A stretch of DNA of 64,000 nucleotides from Hymenobacter sp. BT730 (GTDB lineage Bacteria > Bacteroidota > Bacteroidia > Cytophagales > Hymenobacteraceae), in assembly GCF_030542105.1 (NCBI RefSeq), contig NZ_JAUOFB010000001.1, positions 682,001-746,000 on the forward strand, given 5' to 3'. A program made the position numbers and the translations under genes. The stretch's first letter is position 1; every line of letters begins with the position of its first letter. Positions 1 through 8,826 of this stretch are shown one piece after another. Below the pieces are notes generated by a model. The model worked only from the letters and a program-made list of their open reading frames with translations. It was not told the DNA's origin and searched no databases.

Positions 1-2471
1 CAGAGCGAGAAATTGCGACTGTCTTTTTCCCATAGCTTATAATGCACAGTCAGGCTGGTGAGCCGCACATGGTTGCCCGATTGCAGAGTGAAGTCGCTGT
101 CCGCCTTCGGTACGGCCCCTAAGCCGGGTACCGTGGCAGTAGGGTTTTCGGGAGTCCAGTAATTGAGGGTGTTACGAGTGCTGTTGGTGTAGGTGTTCGC
201 AGAGTTCAGGAAGCGCAGGTAGGAGGTTTCCTGCTGATAGCCGAACATGCCGTCGAGCTGCGCTTGCATACGGAAGCGGCCCGCCTCTAGGGTTTGGCCC
301 ATGGAGAGCAGTTGGCCAGGCAAGCCTCTGCCACGGGCCTGGCCGTCCTCGTAAATATTGAAGTGGCCATCTTGGTTCATATCCTGATAGCTGGGCTGGC
401 CGTTGGCGTCCAGGCCAGTATAGCGCAGGGTGTAGAAGGTAGCAAGAGGCTGACCATCTACAATTTGCTGATTCTGGTTGGAGCGGTAGTTATTTAGTTT
501 ATCGGCCTGAAAGCGGTTCTGGTTGAAGGCAGCGACCAGGGAGGTACTGCCCTGCAGCCGACCGACTTGCCACTGGCCGGTAGCGCTCAGCTCCAGGCCC
601 TGGTTGCGCAGGTGGCCGTAGGTAGGCGTTGGTGGAGTTGGTTGGTTAGGAAAGACAATTTCCGGGCGGCCCAGTACGCGGGTATTCCGGTGGTAGGCGG
701 TAGTGCTAAATATGAAGCGGTCCTGCCAAAGACCCACCGTAAGGCCGACTTCCTGTTGCTGGGTTAACTCATTGAGCGACAAATATCGGTAACTGAAGCC
801 TCCAGCCCCTGGCACGGCCTGCATGAGATAGGCGCCGGTGGCAAATTGGCCGGTGTTGGAAGTGTGGCCCCACCCGGCCCAGGCCTCCAGCGTGCTCAGC
901 AGGGGGAATTGCCGCAGCCATGCTTCGCGGCCGACATGCCACTTTACCTGGGCGGCTGGTAGGTACTGCACTTTGTTACTGCCGAAAGATATCAGTGCGG
1001 CATCGCGGCGCAGGCGCAGATTGGCCTCATAGCGCTCCTTCCATTGATAAGAGCCGGTGAGGTGATAAGCAGTGAGTCGATAAGGCATACGGCTGCTATA
1101 AAAGCTTTCCAGCTGGTCACCACTATACTGGTTTTGGTTCTGATCCTGCTGCTGGCTTTGGCGCTGGGCCGCCAGGCCTACCTGCACCTGATGCTGGGCA
1201 AAAGTGCGGTGGAAGCGCACGGAGGGCAAAAACGTCCATTGTCGGAACTCGGCTTCCTGCGCCAGCACCCGGCCGCCCGGCCGGCTATATCGGGGCGTCT
1301 GGTAACCGTTCATTTTTTGGTTGATGCGCTCCTCACTACCCCGCATTTCCAGCGTGAGAAAAGGCATCACGGAATAACGCAGATGCAACTGGCCCAACAG
1401 GTAGCGCTGGCGGGGTGTGCGGTAGGTGAGCAAAGCGTCGCGCAGCGGATTATCAAAGAGAAACTCGGGTTCCGCCAGTTCGCCAGTGGAGGTGCGGGCC
1501 GGCTGGGTGGGCACGGCTAGTACCATATTAGCCGCCAGATTATCTTCGGGCAGGCAGGCCTGCTGCTCACTGGCGGAGAGGCTGCCGCGCAGCATAAGCT
1601 TAGGTGTGAACTGGTGCTCGGCAGTAGCTCGTAAGTTGAACGTGCGCAGGTGGGAGTTTTGCACAATGCCCTGCTGCTGCCCGTAAGCGGCGCTGGTGTA
1701 GTATATAGTGTGGCCGTTACCGCCCTGCAAGGCTACCTGCTGGTGATGCACGGCGGCCGTGCGCAGCAGCTCGCGTTGCCAGTCTGTGCCCTGCCCAAAG
1801 GCTTCTATCTGCTCGGGGGTATAGGTGGGTTCCTGGCCGTAGAAGGAATCAGCCGCATTCACTAGGCCGGCATATTCGTGGGCGTTCAGCAGATCGTAGC
1901 GAAAACGAGCCTGCTGAATCCCGCCATACCCATTATATGTAAGGCGCGGCTGCCCTACCTGCCCACTGCGGGTGGTGATGCGAATAACACCGTTCTGGCC
2001 CTGCGTGCCGTATTCGGCTGTTTCGTAGGCCCCTTTCAGCACTTCCAGAGACAGGATGTCGTCGGGCGCAAGAGTCAGCGTGGGGTTCAGTTCATAAGAG
2101 TTGGAAAGGGTACCCTGGTTTGGATTTAACAATATCCGAGTGTGATGCTGCCACACCGGAAGACCATCTATCACATACAAGGGCTGCGCGTTGCGGCTCA
2201 AACTGGCAGCCCCGCGAATGCGCACCAGGGCCGGTGCGCCGGGAGCACCGGAGTAAGGCGTGACCTGCACGCCGGCCACCTGGCGCAGCTGCTCCTGAAA
2301 GGGCGTGCCTGGCATCAGAGCGGGACCGGAAGTAGTACCGGGCTGCGTGACGTTAGTTATGATGATATGTCCGGGGCTGGCTATCGGCCGGAGAGTCAGC
2401 GTGTCTGCCTGCTGAGCAAGGGCTACTGGGGCAATAAAAAGCAGCGAGATAAGCGGTAATAGTTGGGTCAT
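1..2471 (-). CDS. SusC-like TonB-dependent outer-membrane receptor, 3' part cut by window edge
   Basis: The gene runs leftward off the window, so about 823 codons are visible. The product opens with a signal peptide (LISLLFIAPVALAQ), then a short linker and a TonB plug (RIRGAASL, then PLYVIDG, and later LSLEVLKGA and GVIRITTRSGQ). After that come barrel-like strands rich in aromatics, Gln and Asn. It probably imports an oligosaccharide or peptide across the outer membrane using TonB energy. Unlike the SusC at 20294-23752 it has no STN and no carboxypeptidase-like domain before the plug. A SusD partner, if present, lies beyond position 1. The start ATG at 2471 was chosen because the signal peptide follows at once. 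The family is clear; the substrate is unknown. Confidence 0.85.
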   Translation of the reverse strand, partial: MTQLLPLISLLFIAPVALAQQADTLTLRPIASPGHIIITNVTQPGTTSGPALMPGTPFQEQLRQVAGVQVTPYSGAPGAPALVRIRGAASLSRNAQPLYVIDGLPVWQHHTRILLNPNQGTLSNSYELNPTLTLAPDDILSLEVLKGAYETAEYGTQGQNGVIRITTRSGQVGQPRLTYNGYGGIQQARFRYDLLNAHEYAGLVNAADSFYGQEPTYTPEQIEAFGQGTDWQRELLRTAAVHHQQVALQGGNGHTIYYTSAAYGQQQGIVQNSHLRTFNLRATAEHQFTPKLMLRGSLSASEQQACLPEDNLAANMVLAVPTQPARTSTGELAEPEFLFDNPLRDALLTYRTPRQRYLLGQLHLRYSVMPFLTLEMRGSEERINQKMNGYQTPRYSRPGGRVLAQEAEFRQWTFLPSVRFHRTFAQHQVQVGLAAQRQSQQQDQNQNQYSGDQLESFYSSRMPYRLTAYHLTGSYQWKERYEANLRLRRDAALISFGSNKVQYLPAAQVKWHVGREAWLRQFPLLSTLEAWAGWGHTSNTGQFATGAYLMQAVPGAGGFSYRYLSLNELTQQQEVGLTVGLWQDRFIFSTTAYHRNTRVLGRPEIVFPNQPTPPTPTYGHLRNQGLELSATGQWQVGRLQGSTSLVAAFNQNRFQADKLNNYRSNQNQQIVDGQPLATFYTLRYTGLDANGQPSYQDMNQDGHFNIYEDGQARGRGLPGQLLSMGQTLEAGRFRMQAQLDGMFGYQQETSYLRFLNSANTYTNSTRNTLNYWTPENPTATVPGLGAVPKADSDFTLQSGNHVRLTSLTVHYKLWEKDSRNFSL

Positions 2472-2570
2472 AGAAAATAAATAGGGAAGAAATCAGCGCC
2501 GAAGATAAAAGCTACCCACCCCCATATTTCAGAAAGCCACGCAGATAATTTTCCTTCCAACCCAAACCCG

Positions 2571-2578
2571 TACTTTTG
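2571..2578 (+). promoter_or_regulatory. Candidate -7 box of the E1 gene (TACTTTTG)
   Basis: The octamer matches the Bacteroidota -7 consensus TAnnTTTG exactly and lies 31 bases before the start codon at 2610. No convincing -33 TTG element was found at the usual spacing. Confidence 0.5.
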
Positions 2579-2609
2579 GCGCCATCATCTTCCCACCCGC
2601 CTGCTTTCC

Positions 2610-4589
2610 ATGAACTTCGACCGTAAGGAATACTCCAACGACCAGCTTCTCCACCTGTACCAGGGCCTGCTGAAGCCCCGGATGATTGAAGAAAAAATGC
2701 TCATTCTGCTGCGGCAGGGCAAAGTGAGCAAGTGGTTTTCGGGCATCGGGCAGGAAGCCATTTCGGTGGGCAGCACCTTGGCCTTGGACGAGGACGAGTA
2801 CATCCTGCCCCTGCACCGCAATCTGGGCGTGTTCACCGGCCGCAATGTGCCCCTGGACCGCCTCTTTGCGCAGTGGCAAGGCAAAACCACCGGCTACACC
2901 AAAGGCCGCGACCGGAGCTTCCACTTCGGCACCAACGAGCACCACATTGTGGGCATGATTTCCCACCTCGGCCCGCAGCTGGCCGTGGCCGGCGGCATTG
3001 CCCTGGCCGATTTGCTGGACCGCCGCAATAAAATAACCGTTACCTACAGCGGCGACGGTGGCGCCTCCGAAGGTGACTTCCACGAGGCCCTCAACGTGGC
3101 CGCCGTATGGCAGCTGCCGGTCATCTTTATCATTGAAAATAATGGCTACGGCCTGAGCACGCCCAGCCGGGAGCAGTTCCGCTTCCGCTACTTCATCGAC
3201 AAAGGCCCGGCCTATGGTATGGAAGCCGTGCAGGTAGACGGCAACAACGTACTGGAAGTGTACGATACGGTGCGCCGCCTGGCCGAGGACCTGCGCCAGA
3301 ACCCGCGCCCTGTGCTGCTGGAAGCTCTCACCTTCCGTATGCGCGGCCACGAGGAAGCCTCCGGCACCAAATACGTGCCCCAGGAGCTGTTTGAGGAATG
3401 GGCGCAGAAAGACCCGGTGCAGAACTACGAAAACTGGCTGATGGAGCAGGGCATTCTGAGCGAAACCGCCCGCCACCAAGTCCGCGAGAAAATCAAAGCC
3501 GAAATTGAAGAAGGCCTGCGCGTGGCCGATGCCGTGCCCATGCCCACGGCCAGCCTGCAGGAAGAAATTGCGGATATGTACCGCCCCTTCGAGGCGCCTG
3601 ACCGCACCCCTGCCGCCGATGCGCCCGCTACCGACAAGCGCTTTGTGGATGCTATTTCCGATGGCCTGCGCCAGAGCATGGAAGAGTACCCCGAGCTGGT
3701 GCTCATGGGCCAGGACATTGCCGACTACGGCGGGGTGTTTAAGGTGACCGAAGGCTTTGTGGCGCAGTTTGGCAAGGAGCGGGTGCGCAATACGCCGCTC
3801 TGCGAATCAGCTATTGTGGGCGCGGGCCTGGGACTGAGCATCAAGCGTAAAAAGGCCATGGTGGAAATGCAGTTCGCCGATTTCGTGACCTGCGGCTTCA
3901 ACCAGATTGTGAATAACCTGGCCAAGAGCCACTACCGCTGGGGGCAGAACGCTGACGTGGTGGTGCGTATGCCCACCGGTGCCGGCTCGGCGGCCGGTCC
4001 GTTCCACTCTCAGAGCAACGAGGCGTGGTTTACCCACACGCCCGGCCTGAAAGTGGTGTACCCCAGCAACCCCCATGATGCCAAAGGTCTGCTGTGCGCG
4101 GCTATCGAGGATCCAAATCCGGTGATGTACTTCGAGCACAAAATGCTCTACCGCAGCATCAGTGGCCCCGTACCCGACGGTTATTACACCACGCCCATTG
4201 GCAAGGCTGCCCTGGCCCGCGAAGGTGAGGAGCTAAGCATCATTACTTACGGCATGGGCGTGCACTGGGCTACCCAGCTGGCTGGTGAGTTGAATCTGGA
4301 CTGCGACATTTTGGACCTGCGCACCCTGCTGCCCTGGGACGAGGAAGCCGTACGCAAAACGGTAGAGAAAAACGGCCGCGTCATCATCCTGCACGAAGAC
4401 ACGCTCACGGGCGGTATCGGTGGGGAAATTGCCGCCTGGATTGCCGAGCACTGCTTCGAGAGCCTGGACGCGCCCGTACAGCGCGTGGCTTCCCTGGATA
4501 CGGCCATTCCCTTCGCACCCCCACTGGAAAAGCAGTTCCTGCCCCAGCAGCGCCTTCGCGAAACGGTAGAAAAGCTGCGCAATTACTAA
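2610..4589 (+). CDS. 2-oxoacid dehydrogenase E1, alpha and beta subunits fused
   Basis: This 659-residue protein joins both E1 subunits. Residues 1-325 are the alpha part with the thiamine diphosphate motif (GDG at 148-150, NN at 177-178). A short acidic/Ala linker follows, and residues 343-659 are the beta part (GQDIADYGGVFKVTEGF, later GSAAGPFHSQSNEAW). It should decarboxylate a 2-oxo acid, most likely branched-chain (2-oxoisovalerate) as in similar Bacteroidota fusions, and pass the acyl group to a lipoylated E2 in the cytoplasm. Pyruvate is the main alternative. No E2 is adjacent; the only E2 in the window is OdhB at 38981 and the only E3 is Lpd at 45756. It appears monocistronic, with a promoter box at 2571 and a hairpin at 4603. 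Confidence 0.9.
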   Translation: MNFDRKEYSNDQLLHLYQGLLKPRMIEEKMLILLRQGKVSKWFSGIGQEAISVGSTLALDEDEYILPLHRNLGVFTGRNVPLDRLFAQWQGKTTGYTKGRDRSFHFGTNEHHIVGMISHLGPQLAVAGGIALADLLDRRNKITVTYSGDGGASEGDFHEALNVAAVWQLPVIFIIENNGYGLSTPSREQFRFRYFIDKGPAYGMEAVQVDGNNVLEVYDTVRRLAEDLRQNPRPVLLEALTFRMRGHEEASGTKYVPQELFEEWAQKDPVQNYENWLMEQGILSETARHQVREKIKAEIEEGLRVADAVPMPTASLQEEIADMYRPFEAPDRTPAADAPATDKRFVDAISDGLRQSMEEYPELVLMGQDIADYGGVFKVTEGFVAQFGKERVRNTPLCESAIVGAGLGLSIKRKKAMVEMQFADFVTCGFNQIVNNLAKSHYRWGQNADVVVRMPTGAGSAAGPFHSQSNEAWFTHTPGLKVVYPSNPHDAKGLLCAAIEDPNPVMYFEHKMLYRSISGPVPDGYYTTPIGKAALAREGEELSIITYGMGVHWATQLAGELNLDCDILDLRTLLPWDEEAVRKTVEKNGRVIILHEDTLTGGIGGEIAAWIAEHCFESLDAPVQRVASLDTAIPFAPPLEKQFLPQQRLRETVEKLRNY

Positions 4590-4602
4590 AGCATTGCGCC
4601 TG

Positions 4603-4630
4603 GTAGTGCGAAGCTCCGGCTTCGCACTAC
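4603..4630 (+). terminator. Hairpin after the E1 gene
   Basis: A perfect 12-base inverted repeat (GTAGTGCGAAGC and its complement, four-base spacer) is followed by a T-rich stretch. It sits 13 bases after the E1 stop. It could also be a copy of a dispersed palindromic repeat. Confidence 0.6.
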
Positions 4631-4674
4631 TCTTGTTATCTTAGCCATCCGATTTTTCATCGGTACTCCTTTCC

Positions 4675-4977
4675 ATGCAGTTTTTCTCTTCACAAAAGGT
4701 TGGTCGGTTTGTAAGTCTGCTGGTGCTGACCTGCGCGCTACTGCTAGGCACGGGCTGCCACCGCTACCGAATTCCGAGTCCCAAAGGACCGCCGCAGCCC
4801 AAAGTGAAATTGGGCAAAGCCGATAAAAATGGTACTGGTATGTCGGCGGCCGTAGCGGAGCTGAAAACTCCCAAGAAAAGCTTTGATAAACAGGGCTTAC
4901 TGAAGCAAAAAAAGTACGAACGCCGCAAGCTGAAGCACAAAGTAGGCCAGCGCAAGTTTCTAGGTATCGTTTTCTAA
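4675..4977 (+). CDS. Small basic lipoprotein, function unknown
   Basis: The 100-residue product has a signal sequence ending in a lipobox (LLGTGC, Cys28), so it should be lipidated and membrane-attached. The mature part is short, very rich in Lys and Arg, and ends in KHKVGQRKFLGIVF. I recognise no domain. The basic mature region could bind lipopolysaccharide or another anionic surface, but that is a guess. It stands alone between the E1 gene and the 5070 gene, both on the same strand, with clear gaps on each side. Confidence 0.7.
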   Translation: MQFFSSQKVGRFVSLLVLTCALLLGTGCHRYRIPSPKGPPQPKVKLGKADKNGTGMSAAVAELKTPKKSFDKQGLLKQKKYERRKLKHKVGQRKFLGIVF

Positions 4978-5069
4978 GCCAATTCATTGCCCGGGAGGGT
5001 AGCTATCTGCGTATATCTTAGAAGTTTCTCCCGGTAATTACGTTCTGCTATTTCGTATTCTCTACCACC

Positions 5070-5438
5070 ATGGCTTTTCGCACGTTTTTCCCCTCGGCGG
5101 TGTTGCTCGCCCTAACCGGCTGGCTCTCCACTACGCCGGCCTGCGCTCAAATCAGCTACTCCAGTCCGGCGCAGCAACGAGCGGAGAACCGGCGGGCTTT
5201 GCGGGATGCCCGGCGGGTGCAAACCCCTTATCAGGAATCGCATCTGGCCGTGACGCGGGAAACGTTTAAAGACGGAGACAGCGGCAACCAGAAAGCCCGG
5301 CCGAACGATGGCCGGGAAAAATATAAGTTTGACCACGAAGGGATTCCACGCGTAAGCGTGCCCATGTCGGCCATGCTGCCCACGCATTGGCTGCGAATTC
5401 CTCCAAAACAATTGAAGAAGCCTACAACCACTCCATGA
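5070..5438 (+). CDS. Secreted protein of unknown function, overlaps ytxJ
   Basis: The 122-residue product starts with a signal peptide (VLLALTGWLSTTPACAQ). The mature part is polar, with an Arg-rich helix-like stretch (QQRAENRRALRDARR) and no domain I can name. Its stop codon overlaps the ATG of ytxJ (ATGA at 5435-5438), so translation of the two is probably coupled although one product is exported and the other is not. A Cys at the end of the signal region (PAC) is not in a good lipobox. Existence is well supported by the signal peptide and the overlap; function is unknown. Confidence 0.65.
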   Translation: MAFRTFFPSAVLLALTGWLSTTPACAQISYSSPAQQRAENRRALRDARRVQTPYQESHLAVTRETFKDGDSGNQKARPNDGREKYKFDHEGIPRVSVPMSAMLPTHWLRIPPKQLKKPTTTP

Positions 5439-5773
5439 ATTCCTGGATTCAACTAACCCAACCAGAACAACTGGTAGACATCGTCCGCGAGTCAGAAGAC
5501 CAAACCATTCTGATATTTAAGCATAGCACTACCTGTTCCATTAGCGCCGCTGCCAAAAGCCGCCTGGAGCGCCAGTGGGCCGATGCCGGCCTGTCGAATG
5601 TGAAGCTGTACTACCTGGATTTGCTGCGCTACCGCCCCATTTCCAACGAAATTGCCGAGAAGTTTGGGGTGCGCCACGAGTCGCCCCAACTGCTACTGAT
5701 TCAGCAGGGCGAGTGCCGTTACGATGCCTCCCACATGGGTATCCGCCTGAGCGACGTTCAGAGCCAGCTATAG
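5435..5773 (+). CDS. ytxJ: YtxJ-like bacillithiol-system redox protein
   Basis: The 112-residue protein has a compact thioredoxin-like layout with a single active-site-type cysteine in KHSTTCSISAAAKS and a cis-Pro-like ESPQLLLI segment. This matches YtxJ, a predicted monothiol bacilliredoxin that would remove bacillithiol from oxidised protein thiols. Bacillithiol synthesis is known in many Bacteroidota. The start at 5435 is preferred over a start at 5387 because it gives the ATGA overlap with the upstream gene and begins at the family's usual N-terminus (NSWIQLTQPEQL). A strong terminator follows at 5796. Confidence 0.8.
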   Translation: MNSWIQLTQPEQLVDIVRESEDQTILIFKHSTTCSISAAAKSRLERQWADAGLSNVKLYYLDLLRYRPISNEIAEKFGVRHESPQLLLIQQGECRYDASHMGIRLSDVQSQL

Positions 5774-5795
5774 AAAACGCTCTTAGCAAAAACAA

Positions 5796-5840
5796 AACGC
5801 CCCGCGTTGACTTCCTTAGTGGAAATCGGCGCGGGGCGTT
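5796..5840. terminator. Bidirectional terminator between ytxJ and the OsmC gene
   Basis: An 11-base perfect inverted repeat (AACGCCCCGCG and complement) lies between two convergent genes, with A-rich sequence on the left and T-rich sequence on the right. Confidence 0.75.
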
Positions 5841-5870
5841 GCTCTTATACCGAAACCGGCAACAGTAGCG

Positions 5871-6278
5871 TTACAGGTCGTAGGTGAACTGAACCTGCTG
5901 CTGAATTTCAGGGTTCAAACTGAGGGCTACCGGGCACGTCCGCGCGGCGTTTTCCAGGATAGCACGTTCTTTTGCCGGCAAGGTAGCGGGCAGGTGAAAG
6001 TGCACATCAATCTGGGCAATGCGCCGGGGCTCACCCGTCATATGCTTGGTGACCTGGAACGTAGTTCCTGCCAAATCTACCTCGTGGCGATTGGCCACGA
6101 TGCCCATAATAGTCATCATACACGAGCCCAGCGCCGTGCTAACCAGGTCGGTGGGAGAGAAGGCCTCGCCCCGGCCGTGGTTATCCACGGGGGCGTCGGT
6201 CAGAATGGTGTTGCCGGAAGCCACGTGGGTGGCTTCGGTGCGCAAATGGCCGGCGTAGTGGGCGGTGGCGGTTGACAT
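5871..6278 (-). CDS. OsmC/Ohr-family peroxidase-like protein
   Basis: The 135-residue protein has both cysteines of the OsmC family: Cys53 in STALGSCMMTIMGI and Cys115 in ARTCPVALSLNPEI. In this family they form a thiol-peroxidase pair that reduces organic hydroperoxides. Sequence style (GRGEAFSPTDLV near the N-terminus, VKHMTGEPRRIAQIDV in the middle) suits the OsmC/YhfA branch more than classic Ohr. It is divergent from the gene at 6366, and its ATG lies inside a CATATG palindrome at 6276-6281. Together with ytxJ it gives a small thiol-redox neighbourhood. Confidence 0.88.
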   Translation of the reverse strand: MSTATAHYAGHLRTEATHVASGNTILTDAPVDNHGRGEAFSPTDLVSTALGSCMMTIMGIVANRHEVDLAGTTFQVTKHMTGEPRRIAQIDVHFHLPATLPAKERAILENAARTCPVALSLNPEIQQQVQFTYDL

Positions 6279-6365
6279 ATGCTACGAAATAGAGCTAGAC
6301 GAATGGTGGTAAATTTACGTACTTTCGAGAAGTCTCGCCGGGCTGTGCTGGCCCGTTGCGGTTGG

Positions 6366-7181
6366 ATGTTCCACACTTTTTCTTTTCCGGGCGCCGTGCG
6401 TACCAGTCTCCTATTTGGTTTTGCCTTGCTGGCTGCGCTCTGCGGCAGCCTGGCTCCGGCGCAGGCCCAGCAGGCCACCGAAACACCAACGTACCGCAAA
6501 GAGTTTGCCTACGGCATCAACTTCAACACCAATGGTGGCCTGATTGGCGGCGGCATGATCCGCTCTACGCATTTGCTGACCGGGGATATGTCGCGCTTCT
6601 GGATGGTGGAAGTGGTGGAGGTGAAGCACCCCAAGGAACGGCGGGTGCAAAACCCTTACACGGGTGGCGTGTACGTCTTTGGAAAAACCAACTCGGCCTT
6701 TGTGCTCCGGCCTTCAGTAGGCGTGCAGAAAGTCATTTTTCGCAAAGCTCCCGACTCAGGCGTACAGATTAATGCTTTGGTAGGGGGCGGCCCCTCAGTA
6801 GCGTTGCTGCTGCCCTACTATATCTATTACGACTACACCAAGCGGGACTCCCAGAACCGTCCTATCTCGCAGGAAGACATCCGGGCTGAACCCTATAATC
6901 CGGAAAAGCACCGCAACGAAATTTTTATCTACGATCATGCCCCGCTTTTTTCGGGTATCAATGATCTGGAGCCCAAAGTCGGCGCGCACGTGCGCGGGGC
7001 CCTCACCTTTGAGTATGGCCGCTACCGTGATGCCATTGCGGGGGTAGAAACCGGCTTCCTGTTTGAGGCCTACCCCAAGCCGATGCTGCTGCTGCGTGCC
7101 CTGGGCACCCCCAATGATCAGTTAAACAACCGGTACTTCACCTCGGTTTATCTGACCATATACATCGGCAGCCGCAGCTAA
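6366..7181 (+). CDS. Predicted outer-membrane beta-barrel protein, unknown function
   Basis: From this start the product has 271 residues, with a signal peptide (SLLFGFALLAALCGSLAPAQAQQ) followed by a body of alternating polar and hydrophobic strands (FAYGINFNTNGGLIGGG, FVLRPSVGVQKVIF) ending in an aromatic strand (VYLTIYIGSRS). That pattern is typical of small outer-membrane barrels. The open frame extends up to 6279, but ATG 6366 places the signal peptide correctly and leaves room for a TACTTTCG box near 6319 as a promoter. No conserved domain name can be given. It lies just before lipA on the same strand, with its own gap of 69 bases. Confidence 0.7.
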   Translation: MFHTFSFPGAVRTSLLFGFALLAALCGSLAPAQAQQATETPTYRKEFAYGINFNTNGGLIGGGMIRSTHLLTGDMSRFWMVEVVEVKHPKERRVQNPYTGGVYVFGKTNSAFVLRPSVGVQKVIFRKAPDSGVQINALVGGGPSVALLLPYYIYYDYTKRDSQNRPISQEDIRAEPYNPEKHRNEIFIYDHAPLFSGINDLEPKVGAHVRGALTFEYGRYRDAIAGVETGFLFEAYPKPMLLLRALGTPNDQLNNRYFTSVYLTIYIGSRS

Positions 7182-7238
7182 GCCCAAACCGGGCCCGGTA
7201 CATTTTCCGGTCATAGCTGCCAACTGCCGCCTAGCCCC

Positions 7239-7246
7239 TACCTTTG
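7239..7246 (+). promoter_or_regulatory. Candidate -7 box very close to lipA (TACCTTTG)
   Basis: This is an exact match to TAnnTTTG only four bases before the lipA ATG at 7251. If it is used, transcription would start at or within a base or two of the ATG, giving a leaderless mRNA. Confidence 0.5.
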
Positions 7247-7250
7247 TAGT

Positions 7251-8153
7251 ATGGATGAACTGCTGACCCTGCCCGTGATTCAGCCGGAGGCTGCTGCGCC
7301 GGCTCGTCCGCGCAAGCCCGACTGGTTGCGCGTGAAGCTGCCTGTGGGCCCCGAATACGCCAGCGTGCGCCGTCTGGTAGATGAACATAAGCTGCACACC
7401 ATTTGTGAAAGCGGCAATTGCCCTAACATGGGCGAGTGCTGGGGAGCCGGTACGGCTACCTTCATGATTCTGGGCAACGTATGCACACGCTCCTGCTCTT
7501 TCTGCGCCGTAGCTACGGGCCGCCCCAATGAGTATGATACTGATGAGCCCCGCCGCGTAGCCGAAGCCATTCAGCTGATGGGCGTAAAGCATGCCGTAAT
7601 TACCAGCGTAAACCGCGACGAGCTGAAGGACCGGGGTGCCAGCATCTGGCACGAAACGGTGGTCCGTATTAAGCAGTTGAGCCCGGGTACCACTATTGAA
7701 ACTCTGATTCCCGACGTAAAGGCGAACTGGGAAGCGCTGGATCTGATGATTTCCGGTGGGCAGGAAGTAGTATCGCACAACGTGGAAACCGTAGGCAGCC
7801 TCTACCGTCTGGTGCGGCCACAGGCTAAGTATGACCGCAGCCTGGAGCAAATCCGGCGCACGAAAGACGCCGGCAAGCGCACCAAATCCGGTATAATGCT
7901 GGGCCTGGGCGAGACGAAAGAGGAGATGTACAAAGCCATGGACGATTTAGTAGTCAATGGGTTGGATATTCTCACGCTGGGTCAGTACCTGCAGCCTACC
8001 AAGCGCCACCTGGAAGTAGCCGAGTTCATTCACCCTGACCTCTTCGCTCACTATAAAGAGGAAGGTTTGCGCCGTGGCCTGAAGTATGTGGAAAGCGGCC
8101 CTCTGGTGCGCTCCAGCTACCACGCCGAGCGGCACGTGAATGTTCCGATCTAA
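7251..8153 (+). CDS. lipA: Lipoyl synthase
   Basis: The 300-residue radical-SAM enzyme inserts two sulfurs into protein-bound octanoate to make lipoate on E2 and GcvH proteins. Both iron-sulfur sites are visible: the auxiliary cluster cysteines 52, 57 and 63 ([12 protein letters not shown]) and the radical-SAM CX3CX2C cysteines 78, 82 and 85 (CTRSCSFC). The conserved C-terminal RSSYHAE carries the serine that ligates the auxiliary cluster. Length and motifs are normal. lipB is not seen nearby. The gene serves the lipoylated complexes encoded at 38981 and probably elsewhere, and the glycine cleavage system whose P protein is the next large gene. A strong terminator follows at 8173. Confidence 0.97.
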   Translation: MDELLTLPVIQPEAAAPARPRKPDWLRVKLPVGPEYASVRRLVDEHKLHTICESGNCPNMGECWGAGTATFMILGNVCTRSCSFCAVATGRPNEYDTDEPRRVAEAIQLMGVKHAVITSVNRDELKDRGASIWHETVVRIKQLSPGTTIETLIPDVKANWEALDLMISGGQEVVSHNVETVGSLYRLVRPQAKYDRSLEQIRRTKDAGKRTKSGIMLGLGETKEEMYKAMDDLVVNGLDILTLGQYLQPTKRHLEVAEFIHPDLFAHYKEEGLRRGLKYVESGPLVRSSYHAERHVNVPI

Positions 8154-8172
8154 GCAAGCCTTTTAGTTGTCA

Positions 8173-8211
8173 ATAAAAAAGCCCGCTTCAACCGAAGCGG
8201 GCTTTTTTATT
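8173..8211. terminator. Bidirectional terminator after lipA
   Basis: An inverted repeat of GCCCGCTTC and its complement is flanked by A6 and T6 runs and lies between the convergent lipA and DUF4136 genes. Confidence 0.9.
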
Positions 8212-8229
8212 AGGGTTATCTGAAGCAGC

Positions 8230-8826
8230 TTAGCGCTGTGCCTGATTATCCTGGGGAGGATACGTGCCCAGCACGCTACCGACAATGCGGTATACTTCCG
8301 GCTCGGAAATGGTCTGGTTATCTACCCGTGCCTGACCGTAGCCGCGCCAGGCCAGCTGCTTGCGCTTGGCATCTACCACGTCAATAATCACTGTGCCAGC
8401 CTTGTAGTTGTCAATAACCGTCTGTTGACGACCATAGCCGTACCAGCGGTACCCATAGGGGTACATGCTGTTGTAGGCGGGGTCTACGCGCTGCTTATCT
8501 TCCACTTTGGCGCTGTAGGCTACATATACATCCGGCGTTTGGGTAGTACGAGTAAGCCCTTTGCGGCTCATTTCAGCTTCTACCGCTTTACGGATGCGCT
8601 GGTCCAGGAAAGAATCATAGCCTTGCGCCGGGCCGCCTTCAGCGTCAGAAGGCTGCTGAGGATACCAGGCCCAGGTTTTATAGTTGCGGAAGTTAATGCT
8701 ATGATCAAAATCAGCAGTAACCCCAACCCGGCCCGAAGTAGCACACCCAGCACTGCTGAGCAGAAGGCCCAGGCCAACAACAGCTACCGCCGTGCGGCGA
8801 GAGAATAAACGAATGAGGGAGTTCAT
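8230..8826 (-). CDS. DUF4136-type lipoprotein
   Basis: The 198-residue product has a lipoprotein signal (LGLLLSSAGC) and the typical layout of DUF4136: DFDHSINFRNYKTWAWYP at the start, a helix with LDQRIRKAVEAEMSRKGL, then DVYVAYSAKVEDKQ, and later GTVIIDVVDAKRKQLAWRGYG. Family members are envelope lipoproteins with no established activity. The protein should be attached to the periplasmic face of the inner or outer membrane. It is a single gene, convergent with lipA and sharing its terminator. A short palindrome (CGTACC-TTAC-GGTACG at 8877-8892) lies upstream and could be an operator. Confidence 0.85.
   Translation of the reverse strand: MNSLIRLFSRRTAVAVVGLGLLLSSAGCATSGRVGVTADFDHSINFRNYKTWAWYPQQPSDAEGGPAQGYDSFLDQRIRKAVEAEMSRKGLTRTTQTPDVYVAYSAKVEDKQRVDPAYNSMYPYGYRWYGYGRQQTVIDNYKAGTVIIDVVDAKRKQLAWRGYGQARVDNQTISEPEVYRIVGSVLGTYPPQDNQAQR

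Noticed and set aside
2529..3479. Long open frame (316 codons) on the minus strand inside the E1 gene
   Set aside because: It is antisense to a complete, well-conserved E1 protein. Its translation is low in domain-like features; it reflects GC-rich codons on the other strand.
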